64,000 nt of DNA from contig JBMNLS010000002.1 in the NCBI GenBank assembly GCA_050952935.1, positions 558,001 to 622,000 of the forward strand, written 5' to 3'. Of this stretch, positions 26,943 to 36,148 are shown in pieces. Every line of letters starts with the position of its first letter. Positions within the stretch are counted from its first letter, which is position 1. A model generated the notes under the pieces. That model ran no database searches. It saw nothing but the letters and a program-made list of their open reading frames with translations, and was not told where the DNA came from. Origin of the DNA: UBA6115 sp050952935. Lineage in GTDB: Bacteria > Bacillota > Clostridia > Christensenellales > Aristaeellaceae. A program made the translations under genes and the position numbers.

Positions 26943-29900
26943 AACGTGTTTATATCATAAGCTTATGTGTGCTAGTTTTAATATCTGTACCTGCTGTTGT
27001 CTGGCATCTGCAGCCTGACAGGGAATGCCGTATGGCCATCATCGACAAAACCGTGCCTGATGAAACATATCGGGAACATAACGGTATTGTTCTGCTATTG
27101 AATCATTTAAAGTATAAAAAACAATCAGGTGCTTTGTATGATGTTAGAGAAGATTATTTTGGATTTTCCCCGAATGAAAAAGATAAAAGTTATGTGTTAA
27201 AACCGCTGCCAACAAACTATGATGACTATGATGTGATTTATTTAGCGGATAGCTATGGCGTTTATGAAGAGGATTTGCCGTGGATAGCAAAAGACAGAGA
27301 GGGCTCCCGGTCAAGGAAAGTCTATGGAGGTTTGGAAAAGGAAGAGTGGCTCCATATTCTTAACAGATTGGTGAAGAAAGAAAAGAGCCTGTTCATCGCA
27401 GAATACAATGCGTTTGCCACTCCAACTGAAAAAGAAGTAGGAGAAAGCATTGCGAATTATTTGGGTGTTCATTGGTCCGGATGGACAGGACGATATTTTG
27501 ATGAGTTGGATTTTAACAAGAATAGGGAAATTCCACAATGGATCATCGCTGAGTTCGGCGAATCATGGAATTATAGCGGACAGGGATTTGTTTTGGTAAA
27601 TGACGCGGATTTTCAAGTGCTTGTTCTGGAAATGTCCAAGCATGTTTTAGATAAAGGCATTCATCTTTCCTTTACCTGGGAGGGGGAAGCATTCTTCGGG
27701 CTTCAAAAAAGCCCTCATTACTCCTATTGGTTTGATATAATCACTCCGAAACAAGGCTCGACCGTGTTAGCCAACTATCATTGGAATTTAACCGAAAGCG
27801 GAAAGGAGCTTCTGAAAGAACACGGGCTTCCTGACGAGTTTGCCGCGGTTGTAAAAAGAGAACAAGGGGCCTGTACCAGCTATTATTTTGCAGGGGATTA
27901 CAATGATGTAGGCAAAGTACCCCAATTATATAAATTTCATGGGTTACAGAAACTATACAGCATTGTAGACATGAATGCAGACAGCGCCTTTTACTGGTCA
28001 ACCTATTTTCCGATGATGGAAAGGATTTTGGAGTGTTTTTACAGCGTTCCGGAGAAGAGCATAAGCGTGGAAGATCAAGAAAAAAACCTGTATGATGCCA
28101 GAATTAAGGATGATCGTTTCCAAATCTTCAAAGACGGAAAATGGGAGTCCATGACAATAAAGGGCGTGAATCTTGGTATGGGGAAACCCGGCGCTTTTCC
28201 GGGGGAAGCGGCAATCACCGAAGAGGAGTATTACCGCTGGTTTGAGTATATCGGTGAGATGAATGCCAACGTTATCCGTGTGTACACGCTGCATCCGCCA
28301 GGATTTTACAATGCACTGCTCAGATACAATGAAAACCATGACAAAAAAATATATGTGATGCACGGCGTTTGGATCAATGAGGAAGGGCTGGTGACTTCGC
28401 AGGATGCTTTTGAGGAAAAAAATCTGGCCGATTTCCAGCAGGAGATGAAAAGAATCGCAGATGTAATACATGGAAACAAAGTTGTTGAAGCCAGGCCGGG
28501 ACACGCATCGGGAATTTATTTAGCGGATATTTCCCATTATGTCATTGCCTGGATTTTAGGCATTGAGTGGGATCCTTATATGGTAGAGAATACAAATCAT
28601 CTTCACTCATCCATCGGGGATTATAACGGCACATATTTTGAGACGAAGGGCGCAAAGCCCTTTGAGCATTGGCTTGCGCAGCAGATGGATATCATAGCGG
28701 AATATGAAATGGAACACTATCATTATCTAAGGCCTGTCAGCTTTACCAATTGGGTTACAACGGACATTTTGGAACATCCTGCTAATTTTCAGGATAATGA
28801 GGATTTGGTCGGTGTAGATCCCAATGTCATACACGCTAAAGGGGAAATGGATTTGATCGGGCAGTTTGCCTCCTATCACATTTATCCCTATTATCCGGAT
28901 TTTCTGAACTTTGAAGAAAAATATGTGAATTATATTGACCATAGAGGGGAAAAGAACAATTATGCCGGCTATTTACATCATTTGAACAGCGTTCACAGGC
29001 TTCCGATTTTAGTAGCTGAGTTTGGAATACCGGCTTCGCGTGGGCTTACCCATGAAAACCCTTTTGGCTGGAATCAAGGATTTAAATCCGAAATAGAGCA
29101 AGGAAAGATTCTAAGCCGCCTTTACGAGGATATTCTGGAGGAGAATATGCTGGGAGGCTTAATTTTTACCTGGCAAGATGAGTGGTTTAAGAGAACCTGG
29201 AACACGATGGACTATGATAACCCGGATAGAAGACCGTTCTGGTCCAACGCTCAAACAAACGAACAGCAATTCGGAATTTTAAGTTTTGACAGACATAAAA
29301 TAAGGGTTGACGGAGACACAAAAGAGTGGCAAGCGGAACCTCTGTATTACAAGAATCAGGGAGCCATGAAGGGCTTATATATCGACCATGATGAGAGATA
29401 CTTGTATATCCGACTGGATTATTCAAATACCGGCAACGGCTATCCGCTTATTTTGCTGGATGTTGTGCCTGATCAGGGGAACTATTTTGTAAGAGACAAC
29501 AATAAACTTAGATTTTCCAACGGGGTAGATTTTATCGTGGATCTGAACAAAGAAGAACCCCGGATTCTGATCGACCAGCACTATGACTTTTTTACATACC
29601 TGTATGCTTACCATTTAAACTTGATAGAAAAACTGAAGCCGGATCCGCAGAAGAACAGCGGGATATTTTCCCCAATTCATTATGTGCTCAGCAGGGAATA
29701 TAGATCGGAAGACGGTGAAATATTGATGCCGTTCAACAGTTATGAAACCGGAAGGCTGAGAGAGGGAAACGCCAATCCCGACTCAAAAGATTATGATTCC
29801 CTTGCCGATTTTTGTGTAAACGATGCAGGCGGACTGGAATTAAGGATTCCCTGGTTATTGATCCAATCAAGAGATCCGAGCAAAAAGGAGTTTATCGGAA

Positions 29901-30124
29901 ACATTCATAAGGACGGTATGAAAGCCAGCAGATTTGTCGATGCTATCCATATTGGCGCCCTTTATGTAGATGATAGCGGCGCTGTGCTGGATTCATTCCC
30001 GGGCATGGAAAACAATGTCCTGAATCCTTTGAGCGCATATTCCTGGGACAACTGGGATATGCCTGAATATGAAGAACGATTGAAGCAATCCTACTATATC
30101 ATACAGAAGCTGTTCGCTGATTAA
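26939..30124 (+). CDS. Large exported glycosidase-like TIM-barrel protein with N-terminal extension
   Basis: 1,061 residues with an N-terminal membrane anchor or uncleaved signal (YIISLCVLVLISVPAVVW). Residues 30-385 form a unique domain. Residues 386 to the end are highly similar to the whole mature part of the next gene. The shared part looks like a clan-A TIM-barrel glycosidase: KGVNLGMGKPGAFPGE near its start, NANVIRVYTLHPP, and PILVAEFGIPASRG, where the Glu would be the nucleophile. A C-terminal beta-rich region (DGDTKEWQ, LYIRLDY) resembles a carbohydrate-binding fold. It overlaps the GT2 gene by 4 bases, implying coupled expression and a role in trimming, modifying or releasing the polymer outside the membrane. 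Enzyme family not pinned down. Confidence 0.7.
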   Translation: MKRVYIISLCVLVLISVPAVVWHLQPDRECRMAIIDKTVPDETYREHNGIVLLLNHLKYKKQSGALYDVREDYFGFSPNEKDKSYVLKPLPTNYDDYDVIYLADSYGVYEEDLPWIAKDREGSRSRKVYGGLEKEEWLHILNRLVKKEKSLFIAEYNAFATPTEKEVGESIANYLGVHWSGWTGRYFDELDFNKNREIPQWIIAEFGESWNYSGQGFVLVNDADFQVLVLEMSKHVLDKGIHLSFTWEGEAFFGLQKSPHYSYWFDIITPKQGSTVLANYHWNLTESGKELLKEHGLPDEFAAVVKREQGACTSYYFAGDYNDVGKVPQLYKFHGLQKLYSIVDMNADSAFYWSTYFPMMERILECFYSVPEKSISVEDQEKNLYDARIKDDRFQIFKDGKWESMTIKGVNLGMGKPGAFPGEAAITEEEYYRWFEYIGEMNANVIRVYTLHPPGFYNALLRYNENHDKKIYVMHGVWINEEGLVTSQDAFEEKNLADFQQEMKRIADVIHGNKVVEARPGHASGIYLADISHYVIAWILGIEWDPYMVENTNHLHSSIGDYNGTYFETKGAKPFEHWLAQQMDIIAEYEMEHYHYLRPVSFTNWVTTDILEHPANFQDNEDLVGVDPNVIHAKGEMDLIGQFASYHIYPYYPDFLNFEEKYVNYIDHRGEKNNYAGYLHHLNSVHRLPILVAEFGIPASRGLTHENPFGWNQGFKSEIEQGKILSRLYEDILEENMLGGLIFTWQDEWFKRTWNTMDYDNPDRRPFWSNAQTNEQQFGILSFDRHKIRVDGDTKEWQAEPLYYKNQGAMKGLYIDHDERYLYIRLDYSNTGNGYPLILLDVVPDQGNYFVRDNNKLRFSNGVDFIVDLNKEEPRILIDQHYDFFTYLYAYHLNLIEKLKPDPQKNSGIFSPIHYVLSREYRSEDGEILMPFNSYETGRLREGNANPDSKDYDSLADFCVNDAGGLELRIPWLLIQSRDPSKKEFIGNIHKDGMKASRFVDAIHIGALYVDDSGAVLDSFPGMENNVLNPLSAYSWDNWDMPEYEERLKQSYYIIQKLFAD

Positions 30125-30164
30125 GAACAGGCGGTAAGACAAAATGTTGTTAGGAGAAAATTTC

Positions 30165-32291
30165 ATGAAAAAGGCTCATTTTCTGATCGTATTATCTTTC
30201 GTAATAGCGGCGCTTTTCTTTTTTCCTGTGAGGATTAATGCGGAGGAAGGCAAATTGTACAGTGCCAGAATAAAGAATGACAGTTTTCAAATCTTTAGAG
30301 ACGGCAAATGGGAACCGATGAAAATAAAAGGTGTTAATCTTGGCATGGCAAAACCCGGCACCTTCCCGGGGGAGGCGGCAATCACTGAAGAGGAGTATTA
30401 CCGCTGGTTTGAGTATATCGGTGAGATGAATGCCAACGTGATCTGCGTATATACGTTGCATCCGCCCGGATTTTATAATGCACTGCTCAGATACAATGAA
30501 AACCATGACAAAAAACTGTATGTAATGCACGGTGCATGGATCAATGAAGAGGAACTAACCAATTCTCAGGATGCTTTTGAGGAAAAAAACCTGAAGAATA
30601 TTCAGCAGGAGATGAAAACAATCGCCGATGCGATGCATGGAAACAAAATTGTTGAAGCCGGATCGGGCTATGCGCCGGGGACATATCAGGCAGATGTGTC
30701 CCGTTATGTCATCGCCTGGATTTTGGGCATAGAATGGGACCCTTATATGGTGGATAGCACCAATCATCTTCACGCATCCATCGGGGATTATAACGGCACA
30801 TATTTTGAGACCAAGGGCGCAAAGCCGTTTGAGTATTGGCTTGCACAGCAGATGGATATCATAGCGGAATATGAAATGGAACGCTATCATCATCTAAGGC
30901 CCGTCAGCTTTACCAACTGGCCCATAACAGACATATTGGAGCATCCTAAAAATTTTGAAGAAGGCGCCGATTTGGTCAGCATAGATCCCAATGTTATCTA
31001 TACTAAAGGGGAAATGGATTTGGTGGGGGAGTTCGCCACATACCATGTTTACCCGTATTTTCCGGATTTTATGAACTTTGAAGAAAGATATGTGAATTAT
31101 ATTGACCATAGAGGGGAAAAGAACAATTTTGCCGGCTACTTACATCATTTGAACAGCGTTCACAGGCTTCCCATTTTAATCGCCGAGTTTGGAATACCGG
31201 CTTCGCGAGGGCTTACCCATGAAAACCCTTTTGGCTGGAATCAAGGCTTTAAATCTGAAAAAGAACAGGGGGAAATTGTAAGCCGTCTGTTTGAGGATAT
31301 TTTAGAGGAGAATATGCTCGGTGGGGTAATATTTACCTGGCAGGATGAGTGGTTTAAAAGAACCTGGAACACAATGGACTATGATAATCCCAAAAGAAGA
31401 CCGTTTTGGTCCAACGCCCAAACAAATGAGCAGCAATTCGGAATTTTAAGTTTTGACAGACATAAAATAAGGGTTGACGGAGATACAAAGGAGTGGCAAA
31501 CGGAACCTCTGTATTACAAGGACCGGGGAGTCATGAAGGGCTTATATGCAGATCATGATGAAAGGTACTTGTATATCCGATTGGATTATTCTGATACCGG
31601 CAATGGCTATCCGCTTATTTTGCTGGACGTTGTGCCTGATCAGGGCAACAATTCTATAAGAGAAAACAAAACGCTCAAGTTTTCTAACGGGGTGGATTTT
31701 ATCGCGAATCTGAACAAAGATGAACCCCGGATTCTGATCGATCAGCACTACGATGTTTTCACCTATATGTATGCTTATCGCTTAAACATGATAGAAAAAC
31801 CCAGACCCAATGCGCGAAAAAGCCGGGGGATATTTTCGCCGATCCGGTATGTGCTCAGCAGAGAATACAGCTCGGAAGACGGTGAAATATTGATGCCGTT
31901 CAGCAGTTATGAAACGGGAAGGCTGAGAGAGGGGAACGCCAATCCCGACTCGGAGGATTATGACTCCCTTGCCGATTTTTGTGTAAACGATGCAGGTGGA
32001 CTGGAATTAAGGATTCCCTGGTTATTAATCCAATCAAAAGATCCGAGCAAAAAGGAGTTTATCGGAAATATCCATAAGGACGGTATGAAAGCAAGCAGAT
32101 TTGTTGATGAAATCTATATTGGCGCCCTGTATGTAGATGATAGCGACGCTGTATTGGATTCATTCCCGGGCATAGAGAAAAATGTCTTAAACCCTTTGAG
32201 CGCATATTCCTGGGACAACTGGGATGTACCTGAATATAAGGAACGATTGAAGCAATCCTACTATATCATACAGGATTTGTTTGATGATTGA
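30165..32291 (+). CDS. Secreted glycosidase-like protein, shorter paralogue of the preceding gene
   Basis: 708 residues. ATG 30165 follows AGGAG (30152-30156) by 8 bases; an earlier in-frame ATG at 30144 lacks a site. The signal peptide MKKAHFLIVLSFVIAALFFF ends near INA-EE and is cleavable. The rest matches the preceding protein from its residue 386 onward almost colinearly, at both protein and DNA level, so it is a tandem duplicate without the 355-residue N-terminal domain. The candidate nucleophile segment is kept (PILIAEFGIPASRG). One copy is thus probably anchored and one freely exported. It ends the cluster; a short hairpin (32415-32437) lies downstream. Confidence 0.7.
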   Translation: MKKAHFLIVLSFVIAALFFFPVRINAEEGKLYSARIKNDSFQIFRDGKWEPMKIKGVNLGMAKPGTFPGEAAITEEEYYRWFEYIGEMNANVICVYTLHPPGFYNALLRYNENHDKKLYVMHGAWINEEELTNSQDAFEEKNLKNIQQEMKTIADAMHGNKIVEAGSGYAPGTYQADVSRYVIAWILGIEWDPYMVDSTNHLHASIGDYNGTYFETKGAKPFEYWLAQQMDIIAEYEMERYHHLRPVSFTNWPITDILEHPKNFEEGADLVSIDPNVIYTKGEMDLVGEFATYHVYPYFPDFMNFEERYVNYIDHRGEKNNFAGYLHHLNSVHRLPILIAEFGIPASRGLTHENPFGWNQGFKSEKEQGEIVSRLFEDILEENMLGGVIFTWQDEWFKRTWNTMDYDNPKRRPFWSNAQTNEQQFGILSFDRHKIRVDGDTKEWQTEPLYYKDRGVMKGLYADHDERYLYIRLDYSDTGNGYPLILLDVVPDQGNNSIRENKTLKFSNGVDFIANLNKDEPRILIDQHYDVFTYMYAYRLNMIEKPRPNARKSRGIFSPIRYVLSREYSSEDGEILMPFSSYETGRLREGNANPDSEDYDSLADFCVNDAGGLELRIPWLLIQSKDPSKKEFIGNIHKDGMKASRFVDEIYIGALYVDDSDAVLDSFPGIEKNVLNPLSAYSWDNWDVPEYKERLKQSYYIIQDLFDD

Positions 32292-32414
32292 TATACTATC
32301 CCGAACCAACCGCAAATTAATCTAAGATTTCTTAGTAGATTTGTAGTGGTTTATGATCTTCCTTCGTTTTTCGTCGTGATTACTTCCTCAGCAATCATAT
32401 GAGTTTTTCAGCCT

Positions 32415-32437
32415 CCCTCTGTTCTTCAACCAGAGGG
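32415..32437 (+). terminator. Weak hairpin after the exopolysaccharide cluster
   Basis: CCCTCTG (32415-32421) pairs with CAGAGGG (32431-32437) around a 9-base loop; no T-run follows. It is the only terminator candidate between the cluster and the LacI gene. Confidence 0.35.
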
Positions 32438-32461
32438 ATGTGTTATATGGTCGAAAAAAGC

Positions 32462-32490
32462 TTGCGCAAACGTTTTTAATATGGTATCAT
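32462..32490 (+). promoter_or_regulatory. Promoter of the LacI gene with overlapping operator
   Basis: TTGCGC (32462-32467) as -35 and TATCAT (32485-32490) as -10 with a 17-bp spacer. The palindrome TTGCGCAA (32462-32469), typical of LacI-family operators, covers the -35, so the regulator probably represses itself. The same octamer occurs at 33584-33591. Confidence 0.6.
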
Positions 32491-32518
32491 TACGATGACA
32501 AGCAGAAAAGAGGCGGGC

Positions 32519-33535
32519 ATGAGCAAGGCGACGACAGTCAAACTGAAGGATTTGGCAATGGAATTGGGTCTTTCGATTTCCACCATTTCCCGTGCGCTCA
32601 ACGGCAACGGTCGTGTGAGTGAAAAAACCCGGGAGAGGGTTTTTCAGGCTGTCAAACGATCCAACTACACTCCCAATGCTGTAGCGCGCTCTCTTCGCAA
32701 ACAGAATGCGATGAGCATCGGCATCATCGTGACAGATATCACCAACAGCTTTTTCGCTTCGGTTATCAAAGGCGTTCAGAATGTCAGCAGACAAAAGGGA
32801 TATTCTATCCTTTTGAGCAACTCGGATGAAAACGAGCAGTTTGAAAAGGAAGCCATGCAGCTGATGCTGGAAAAGCAGGTGACCGGCCTGATTCTGGCCT
32901 CTGTCGGCAACAACGCCAAAAAAATAGAAATGTTCAGCATGCATCGAGTGCCGGTTGTATTCATTGATAACATCCCTTCCGGGTTGACGGGCTATGACTC
33001 TGTGACCACTGACAACTATCAGGCGGCGTATGCTTTGACCGATATGTTGATTCATAAAGGCTACCGGCATATTGGCATGATCACGGGCCCCTTAAACCAG
33101 TCAAGCGGCTTGCAAAGATACAAGGGCTTTGCTGCTTCAATGGCTGAACATGGCCTGCAAATCAATCCTGACTGGATTAAGGAAGGCGACTTCAAGCTGT
33201 CCAGCGGTGCTGAGGCTATGACTGAGATACTGAATCTGGGTGAACGGGATCAACCCCAGGCCATGATTGTCTCAAACAACTATATGACCTACGGCGCTGT
33301 GCGTGCCATTAAAGCAAAAGGTCGGTCTATTCCCAAGGATATCGCTGTTGTTTCTTTTGACACCGAAGATATTACTTCATTGACGACACTGGCAATCACA
33401 TCCATGAATCAGGCATCGGAGGAGATTGGTACCAAGGCGGCGGAAGTATTGATTTCACGCATGCAGTCTCCCGATGCTCATCCACACGTCAACTTAGTTC
33501 TTGAACCGGTTTTTGTTGAGGGCAATTCCTGGTAA
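32519..33535 (+). CDS. LacI-family regulator of the glycan-utilisation locus
   Basis: 338 residues. The DNA-binding head reads VKLKDLAMELGLSISTISRA with hinge helix TPNAVARSLRKQ; the effector domain contains SIGIIVTDITNSFFASVIKG and AVVSFDTEDITSLTTLAIT. ATG 32519 is chosen because GAGG lies 6 bases upstream and because the promoter at 32462-32490 would start transcription near 32497; the earlier ATG 32495 would then leave no leader. It is placed directly upstream of the ABC operon at 33631, whose leader carries the same TTGCGCAA octamer, so it most likely controls the locus in response to a sugar brought in by it. Local repressor role is inference from position and sites. Confidence 0.9.
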   Translation: MSKATTVKLKDLAMELGLSISTISRALNGNGRVSEKTRERVFQAVKRSNYTPNAVARSLRKQNAMSIGIIVTDITNSFFASVIKGVQNVSRQKGYSILLSNSDENEQFEKEAMQLMLEKQVTGLILASVGNNAKKIEMFSMHRVPVVFIDNIPSGLTGYDSVTTDNYQAAYALTDMLIHKGYRHIGMITGPLNQSSGLQRYKGFAASMAEHGLQINPDWIKEGDFKLSSGAEAMTEILNLGERDQPQAMIVSNNYMTYGAVRAIKAKGRSIPKDIAVVSFDTEDITSLTTLAITSMNQASEEIGTKAAEVLISRMQSPDAHPHVNLVLEPVFVEGNSW

Positions 33536-33583
33536 TTGCTAAAAAATCGTGGTATTATTGTGGGTTTTAAAAAAAACAAACGA

Positions 33584-33591
33584 TTGCGCAA
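33584..33591 (+). promoter_or_regulatory. LacI-type operator before the first ABC operon
   Basis: TTGCGCAA in the context AACGATTGCGCAAACTG, 40 bases before the ATPase start. The same palindrome covers the promoter of the upstream LacI gene. No convincing promoter could be fixed here; TATTAT at 33553 is a weak -10 candidate, which would put the operator downstream of the start. Confidence 0.5.
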
Positions 33592-33630
33592 ACTGTTTCC
33601 TGACTCGAACTAAAACAAGGGAGTTGGATT

Positions 33631-35154
33631 ATGTCCCGGAAACTGATTGAGATGATTGGCATCTCCAAGGAATTTCCAGGTGTCAAGGCCTTAAACAAGG
33701 TCAACTTTGAGCTGTTGTCCGGAGAAGTTCACGCATTGGTAGGCGAAAATGGCGCCGGGAAATCCACCTTAATGAAGGTGCTGACCGGTGTGTACAGCAG
33801 GGATGAAGGCACCATCCTGGTGCGGGGACAGGAAGAGGATTTTCCGGATATACGGGCATCTCAGCAAAAGGGAATCGTGATGATTCATCAGGAGCTCAAC
33901 CTCATGAATCATCTGACGGTGGCACAGAACATCTTTATCGGACGGGAAGAAACCGGTCGTCTACCTTTTATTCTGAAAGATGCTCACATCAACAAAAAGG
34001 CTGAGGACATTTTACGGCGGCTGAATGTGGACATTGATCCCACTGTCCGGGTAGGGAACCTGACCATCGCAAAGCAGCAAATGATTGAAATCGCCAAGGC
34101 GCTATCCTATAACTCCGAGGTCATCATCATGGATGAGCCGACTGCTTCCCTGACGGACAGCGAGATTGCCGATTTGTTTGCCGTTATCCGTCTATTGCGG
34201 GACGAGGGGAAAGGCATCATCTACATTTCCCACCGCCTGGATGAGCTTCAGCAGATCACCGACCGCATCACCGTGATGCGGGACGGGGAATATATTGATA
34301 CCCTGCCTACCAAGGAGGCTACGCCGGGCCAGATCATCCATCTGATGGTTGGCAGGGAATTGTTTGTGGAGAAGTCAACCAGCACATTGTCCGCCAACGC
34401 GCCGGTAGCGCTGGAGGTGCGCGGCGTTTGCTGCGGGCGGATGGTGCAGAATGTGTCCTTCCATGTGAGAAAAGGGGAGATCCTGGGCTTTGCGGGCCTG
34501 ATGGGCGCAGGGCGTACGGAGACCGCTCGCGCCATTTTCGGGGCGGACAAGAAAACGGCTGGCGAGGTGTTGATTGATGGAAAACAAGTGAAGATTGACA
34601 CCCCCCATGATGCCGTCGCGCATGGCATTGCTTATCTGTCCGAGGATCGCAAACGCTATGGCCTGATGCTGGGTTTGGATGTGGAAACCAATGTATCCAT
34701 TGCCAGCATGAAGGAGTTTCTGACCTCAGGTCTCTTTATCAAGTTCAAAAAGGCTGGAGAAAACGCTGAACAGATGGTCGACAGGCTGGATATCCGCACC
34801 CCTTCCATTCGCCAGCTCATCCGGTTTTTGTCCGGAGGGAACCAACAGAAGGTGGTGCTTGCCAAGTGGCTGACCAAAAATTGCGATATTCTCATTTTTG
34901 ATGAACCCACCCGCGGCATTGACGTGGGGGCAAAAAGTGAGATTTATCAACTGTTGAAGGATTTGGCACGGCAGGGAAAGGCTATCGTGCTGATTTCCTC
35001 TGAGTTACCGGAGATCATTCACCTATGTGACCGGGTAGTGGTCATGTGTGAGGGACGGGTAACGGGTGAGGTGACGGGTGAGGCGATCAACCAGCAACGA
35101 ATTATGGAACTTGCTACGGCACGGGAAGAAAACAAACGAGGTATAAGCGCATGA
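33631..35154 (+). CDS. Ribose/galactose-type sugar ABC transporter, fused ATPase (system 1)
   Basis: 507 residues with two nucleotide-binding domains, as in RbsA/MglA. Domain 1: Walker A GENGAGKST, MDEPTASL Walker B. Domain 2: atypical Walker A GLMGAGRTE, signature LSGGNQQKVVLAKWL, Walker B FDEPTRGIDVGAK. It powers import through the permease encoded next, whose start overlaps its stop (ATGA). GGGAG precedes the ATG. As first transporter gene behind the LacI operator it probably opens the long + strand locus. The substrate is likely a monosaccharide or small glycan, judged from the hydrolase genes downstream. Confidence 0.92.
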   Translation: MSRKLIEMIGISKEFPGVKALNKVNFELLSGEVHALVGENGAGKSTLMKVLTGVYSRDEGTILVRGQEEDFPDIRASQQKGIVMIHQELNLMNHLTVAQNIFIGREETGRLPFILKDAHINKKAEDILRRLNVDIDPTVRVGNLTIAKQQMIEIAKALSYNSEVIIMDEPTASLTDSEIADLFAVIRLLRDEGKGIIYISHRLDELQQITDRITVMRDGEYIDTLPTKEATPGQIIHLMVGRELFVEKSTSTLSANAPVALEVRGVCCGRMVQNVSFHVRKGEILGFAGLMGAGRTETARAIFGADKKTAGEVLIDGKQVKIDTPHDAVAHGIAYLSEDRKRYGLMLGLDVETNVSIASMKEFLTSGLFIKFKKAGENAEQMVDRLDIRTPSIRQLIRFLSGGNQQKVVLAKWLTKNCDILIFDEPTRGIDVGAKSEIYQLLKDLARQGKAIVLISSELPEIIHLCDRVVVMCEGRVTGEVTGEAINQQRIMELATAREENKRGISA

Positions 35155-36119
35155 GAAAGTTTATGAAGGACAGAGCGGGCACCCAAAAGCTGATTATTCT
35201 GGCGACACTGATTGTACTATTTATCTTTTTCTCGCTGATGAGGCCCAATTTTGCCAGTTATCTCAACCTCATGACCATTGCTCTGTCAACCTGCGTGAAT
35301 GGCATCCTTGCGCTGGGTGCCACCTTTGTCATCACCTCGGGAGGCATCGACCTGTCTTTGGGAACCACCATGACATTCTGCTCTGTGATGAGCGGCATAT
35401 CCTTTGTATCCTGGGGGTTTCCCATCTGGCTGGCCATTATTTTTGGTTTCATTATCGGCGCTGTCTGTGGCGCCCTCAGTGGCTTTGCCGTCACCAAAAT
35501 GAAACTGCCGCCTTTCATCGCCACTATGTCCATGCAGATGGTAACCAGGGGGCTGTCTCTCGTGGTCTCCGGCATCAAGCCTGTGTACTTCACAGCTGCG
35601 CCGGGCTATAAGAGCATTGCCATGGGCAATTTTCTGGGCATTGAAGGTTTTTATACCGCGTTCATCCTTTTTTTGGTGATCGTTGGCATAGCGTATTTGC
35701 TGTATTCGAAAACCCTGCTGGGCAGGTATACCACTGCGATTGGATCCAACCAGGAGGCCGCCAGGCTTTCTGGCATCAAAACCGATAAATGGAAGATTCT
35801 CATCTACATGGTCAGCGGGATCTTCAGCGCCGCCGCGGGATTGATTATGAGTTCGCGTCTGGGCTCCGCCCAGCCCCAGCTGGGAGCTGGCTACGAGTCG
35901 GAAGCCATCGCTGCGGCGGTAATCGGCGGAACATCTATGTCAGGAGGTGAAGGGACGATAACAGGAACCGTCATTGGAGCGTTTATCATTTCTGTTCTGA
36001 CCAACGGACTGCGTACGATGGCAGTTTCCACTGAGTGGCAAACGGTCGTAACAGGCTTTGTGCTGGCGTTGGCTGTCTACTTTGACATGCTGCGCCGCAA
36101 GCGCCGTGAGCGTATATAA
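35151..36119 (+). CDS. Ribose-type sugar ABC transporter permease (system 1)
   Basis: 322 residues, RbsC/BPD_transp_2 family, about ten membrane segments. The typical GGIDLSLGTTMTFCSVMSG and AAVIGGTSMSGGEGTITGT motifs are present. It forms the membrane channel for the ATPase encoded just upstream, with a 4-base overlap of stop and start. Two binding-protein genes follow within the same transcription unit. Confidence 0.92.
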   Translation: MRKFMKDRAGTQKLIILATLIVLFIFFSLMRPNFASYLNLMTIALSTCVNGILALGATFVITSGGIDLSLGTTMTFCSVMSGISFVSWGFPIWLAIIFGFIIGAVCGALSGFAVTKMKLPPFIATMSMQMVTRGLSLVVSGIKPVYFTAAPGYKSIAMGNFLGIEGFYTAFILFLVIVGIAYLLYSKTLLGRYTTAIGSNQEAARLSGIKTDKWKILIYMVSGIFSAAAGLIMSSRLGSAQPQLGAGYESEAIAAAVIGGTSMSGGEGTITGTVIGAFIISVLTNGLRTMAVSTEWQTVVTGFVLALAVYFDMLRRKRRERI

Positions 36120-36148
36120 GCCTGTGAAAAAGATTAAGGAGAAGAAAA

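Noticed and set aside
19175..32291. Calling the cluster a cellulose (bcs) or poly-GlcNAc (pga/ica) operon
   Set aside because: Only the GT2 motifs fit; BcsB, PilZ, IcaD, PgaB and PgaA-like genes are all absent.
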